Positions 62,188-64,000 of a stretch of 64,000 nt of DNA are shown here, piece by piece (position 1 is the stretch's first letter; the number at the start of each line of letters is the position of its first letter). The notes under the pieces were generated by a model. That model did no database searches and was not told where the DNA came from. It saw nothing but the letters and a program-made list of their open reading frames with translations. The position numbers and the translations under genes are program-made. The DNA lies in assembly GCA_003054665.1 (NCBI GenBank), contig QAYY01000010.1:124001-188000 (forward strand). The letters are read 5' to 3'. The DNA comes from Opitutaceae bacterium EW11 (GTDB lineage Bacteria > Verrucomicrobiota > Verrucomicrobiia > Opitutales > Opitutaceae).

Positions 62188-62844
62188 CCGGTATCAAGCG
62201 GCAGTAGGCGTCGACTGCCGCTCAGAGCGCCGACGCACCCGTGAGGAAGACCGAAACCGTGGGGAAAACCGGCGGAGCTTCGCGCACGGCTCCTTCCTCT
62301 GCACAGCTTGGGCTCTAACGAATGAGATGAGACTGCGTTGTACGCGCCTCTGGCCTGCTGTCGTCTCAGCCCGACCCATCCGTCTGCGTTTCGCCGGAAC
62401 GCAGCCAGCCACAACCCCTCTCCTCTTTCGCGCCCCGTTACTGGCACGGCGCGGACTACACCAAGCTACGAGCCCTTAGCCCCGCCGGGATCGCACCGAT
62501 TCGTGCATGCATTGAGTCTGTTTGGGGGCATGATGTTGGTGGTGGTGATCCCGGCGGAGGCGACAGGCACCGTGGTTGGTCGGCTGAGCGAGCGCCCACG
62601 CCGCGCCCGTTTCGCGCCGCCTCGTTCATGCTGGCGATCGAACTCGCCGACCCGATCCACCGGTTCGGCTTCACTCCTGCTCAAGGAGAACTTCGGTATC
62701 CGCTGGGCATCGACGGACCTACTTTTGCCAGATGCCTGCAAAACCCTAGATTCATCAGGCGTTTACAGGAATGTGACTGCCTGGCCGAGCGATGGCAGTT
62801 AACAACGATCCATCCACTTCAACCAGAACCCGTTTTCCGCCATC
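62188..62844. other. 657-bp intergenic region, no gene recognised
   Basis: Short frames on both strands have no protein character. Around 62500-62560 a plus-strand stretch reads LFGGMMLVVVIPAEATGTVV but has no credible gene structure around it. It probably contains the promoter of the NHL-repeat gene; no confident hexamers were found. Confidence 0.4.
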
Positions 62845-64000
62845 ATGGCCTGTGCCGTTCTTCACCGCTTTCGAGCGCCCCACTTCCTCTTTCTCGCGCT
62901 TTTCTCATGTTGTGCCGCCGTTTCGGGAAACCTCTTCGGCCAGGAAGCAGCGTCCTGGTCCGTAAGCACCATCGCCGGTAGCGCCGGCCAGACCGGGACC
63001 GCCGACGCAAACGGCGCCGGCGCACGGTTCAATGGTCTTCGCGGGATCGCGGTTGATTCCGCGGGGCAGATTTTCGTGGCGGACACGTTCAACCACACGA
63101 TCCGAAAGGTGAATACGTCCGGCGACGTCACGACGTTCGCCGGTACTCCGGGCACCAGCGGCAGCGCCGACGGAACCGGCACGGCCGCGCAATTCGATTC
63201 CCCGGCGGGCCTGGCGATCGACGCCGCGGGCAATCTTTTCGTGGCCGACATGGTCAACCACACAATCCGCAAGATCACGCCGACGGGGGTCGTGACCACG
63301 CTCGCCGGCTCCGCCGGCAATCCGGGCAGCGACGACGGCACGGGCGCCTCGGCAAGATTCCAGAACCCGGTCGGCGTGGCCGTCGACGGAAGCGGGAACA
63401 TCTATGTGGCCGACAGCGGCAATTCCGTGATTCGCAAGGTAACCTCGGCCGGAACGGTTTCCACCCTCGCAGGCACCGCGGGCGAGACGGGGCCGACGGA
63501 CGGATCCGGCTCGCAAGCCCGTTTCTACAGCCCGTACGGCGTGGCCGTCGACGGCTCCGGCATCATCTACGTCGCCGACACCTTCAATCACACCATCCGC
63601 CAAATCTCCTCCTCCGGCGCGGTGACCACCTTGGCGGGTTCAGCCGGGCAAAGCGGCTTCGCGGACGCCACCGCCGGCAGCGCGCGTTTCTCCGGTCCGT
63701 CAGCCATCGCCGTGGACCTTTCGGGCAAGTTGTACGTGACCGAATCGGCCAACCACACGGTGCGCACCATCTCGAACGGATCGGTGCTCACGATCGCGGG
63801 CGCAGCGGGCAGCGATGGGAGCATCAATGGCGACGGCACGACGGCCCGCTTCAACGGACCGCAGGGAGTCGCCGTGTCGGCTTCCGGATCCGTATTCGTC
63901 AGCGATACGCTGAATTCGACCGTGAGAAAGCTCACGCGCTCGAGCACACCCACGCCGCCGCCAACACCTACGCCTGGCGGTGACGAAAACAGCTCCCGCC
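62845..64000 (+). CDS. Secreted NHL-repeat (beta-propeller) protein, 3'-truncated by the window end
   Basis: Open from ATG 62845 to the last base, at least 385 residues. A signal peptide (MACAVLHRFRAPHFLFLALF, cleavage near NLFGQE) is followed by six tandem NHL-type repeats of about 56 residues. Each repeat carries the pattern STxAGxAGxxGxxDGxGxxARF, (x)GVAVDxSGxIYVADxxNHTIRKI, varying in detail; six would make a closed propeller. A proline/threonine linker (TPTPPPTPTPGG) begins at the end, indicating a further domain beyond the window. Such extracellular propellers mediate binding; they are abundant in Verrucomicrobia and Planctomycetes. Ligand and remaining domains are unknown. Confidence 0.9.
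   Translation, partial: MACAVLHRFRAPHFLFLALFSCCAAVSGNLFGQEAASWSVSTIAGSAGQTGTADANGAGARFNGLRGIAVDSAGQIFVADTFNHTIRKVNTSGDVTTFAGTPGTSGSADGTGTAAQFDSPAGLAIDAAGNLFVADMVNHTIRKITPTGVVTTLAGSAGNPGSDDGTGASARFQNPVGVAVDGSGNIYVADSGNSVIRKVTSAGTVSTLAGTAGETGPTDGSGSQARFYSPYGVAVDGSGIIYVADTFNHTIRQISSSGAVTTLAGSAGQSGFADATAGSARFSGPSAIAVDLSGKLYVTESANHTVRTISNGSVLTIAGAAGSDGSINGDGTTARFNGPQGVAVSASGSVFVSDTLNSTVRKLTRSSTPTPPPTPTPGGDENSSR

Noticed and set aside
62338-62802. 154-codon plus-strand frame between the second lacI and the NHL-repeat gene
   Set aside because: Cys/Pro/Ser/Arg-rich with no consistent hydrophobic pattern or family; overlapping minus-strand frames are equally open.
63000-63900. Near-repetitive DNA at the right edge as a possible tandem-repeat array
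   Set aside because: The periodicity (about 170 bp) is explained by the in-frame NHL protein repeats.
1-64000. tRNA, rRNA, CRISPR array, phage or toxin-antitoxin genes
   Set aside because: Looked for cloverleaf-like segments, regularly spaced direct repeats and typical gene families; none was found by eye.

Overview
The window is GC-rich, densely coded DNA that looks like a Verrucomicrobiota chromosome, most likely family Opitutaceae. This rests on three very large TonB-dependent receptors (two with the V/I-L-S-P-F-x-V-D-S entry motif), a PEP-CTERM protein, a TIGR02999-type ECF sigma factor paired with a Ser/Thr kinase, a beta-propeller histidine kinase, two LacI regulators next to a receptor gene, and many plant-polysaccharide enzymes. 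The taxonomic call is inference from gene content. No rRNA, tRNA, CRISPR array, transposase or phage gene was seen.

Layout. 1-5 kb: 3' part of a DUF418 membrane protein, a short KdpD-like kinase with its KdpE-like regulator, and on the minus strand the beta and a tiny gamma-like subunit of a sodium-pumping decarboxylase. 5.0-6.1 kb has no convincing gene and includes an AT-rich patch. 6.1-17.2 kb is a signalling block: a CHASE/PAS/REC/HPt hybrid kinase with a response regulator ending in a four-cysteine module, a minus-strand aldolase/dehydrogenase/glycosyltransferase operon, and a LuxR-type regulator with a propeller-type kinase. 17.4-31.2 kb is a carbohydrate-uptake region: receptor, ECF sigma factor, membrane Ser/Thr kinase, second receptor, GH51 arabinofuranosidase and GH43 arabinanase. 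31.8-37.5 kb holds a chorismatase/RidA-like gene between inverted 33-bp repeats, a PEP-CTERM protein, a KDPG aldolase, an unknown P-loop-like protein and chorismate synthase. 37.7-42.8 kb encodes a secretin, a PulE-type ATPase and a GspF-type platform protein. 43.0-52.7 kb is a phosphorolysis locus: two GH130 and two GH94 phosphorylases, a BadF-type sugar kinase and a secreted unknown. 53-62.2 kb has a small secreted protein, a GT-C-like TPR membrane protein, a third receptor and two overlapping LacI genes. The window ends inside an NHL-repeat secreted protein.

How the genes fit together. Extracellular GH51/GH43 enzymes would release arabinose and arabino-oligosaccharides, and the receptors would import oligosaccharides. 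Intracellular GH94/GH130 enzymes would split beta-linked disaccharides with phosphate, giving sugar 1-phosphates without spending ATP, and the BadF kinase would phosphorylate the free sugar released. KDPG aldolase fits uronic-acid or Entner-Doudoroff catabolism. The propeller kinase, ECF sigma/kinase pair and LacI pair are the likely local regulators. Substrates are inferred from family membership, not shown by the sequence. A recurring CATTACTGT element with an upstream -35-like hexamer lies before three of these units and may be their promoter.
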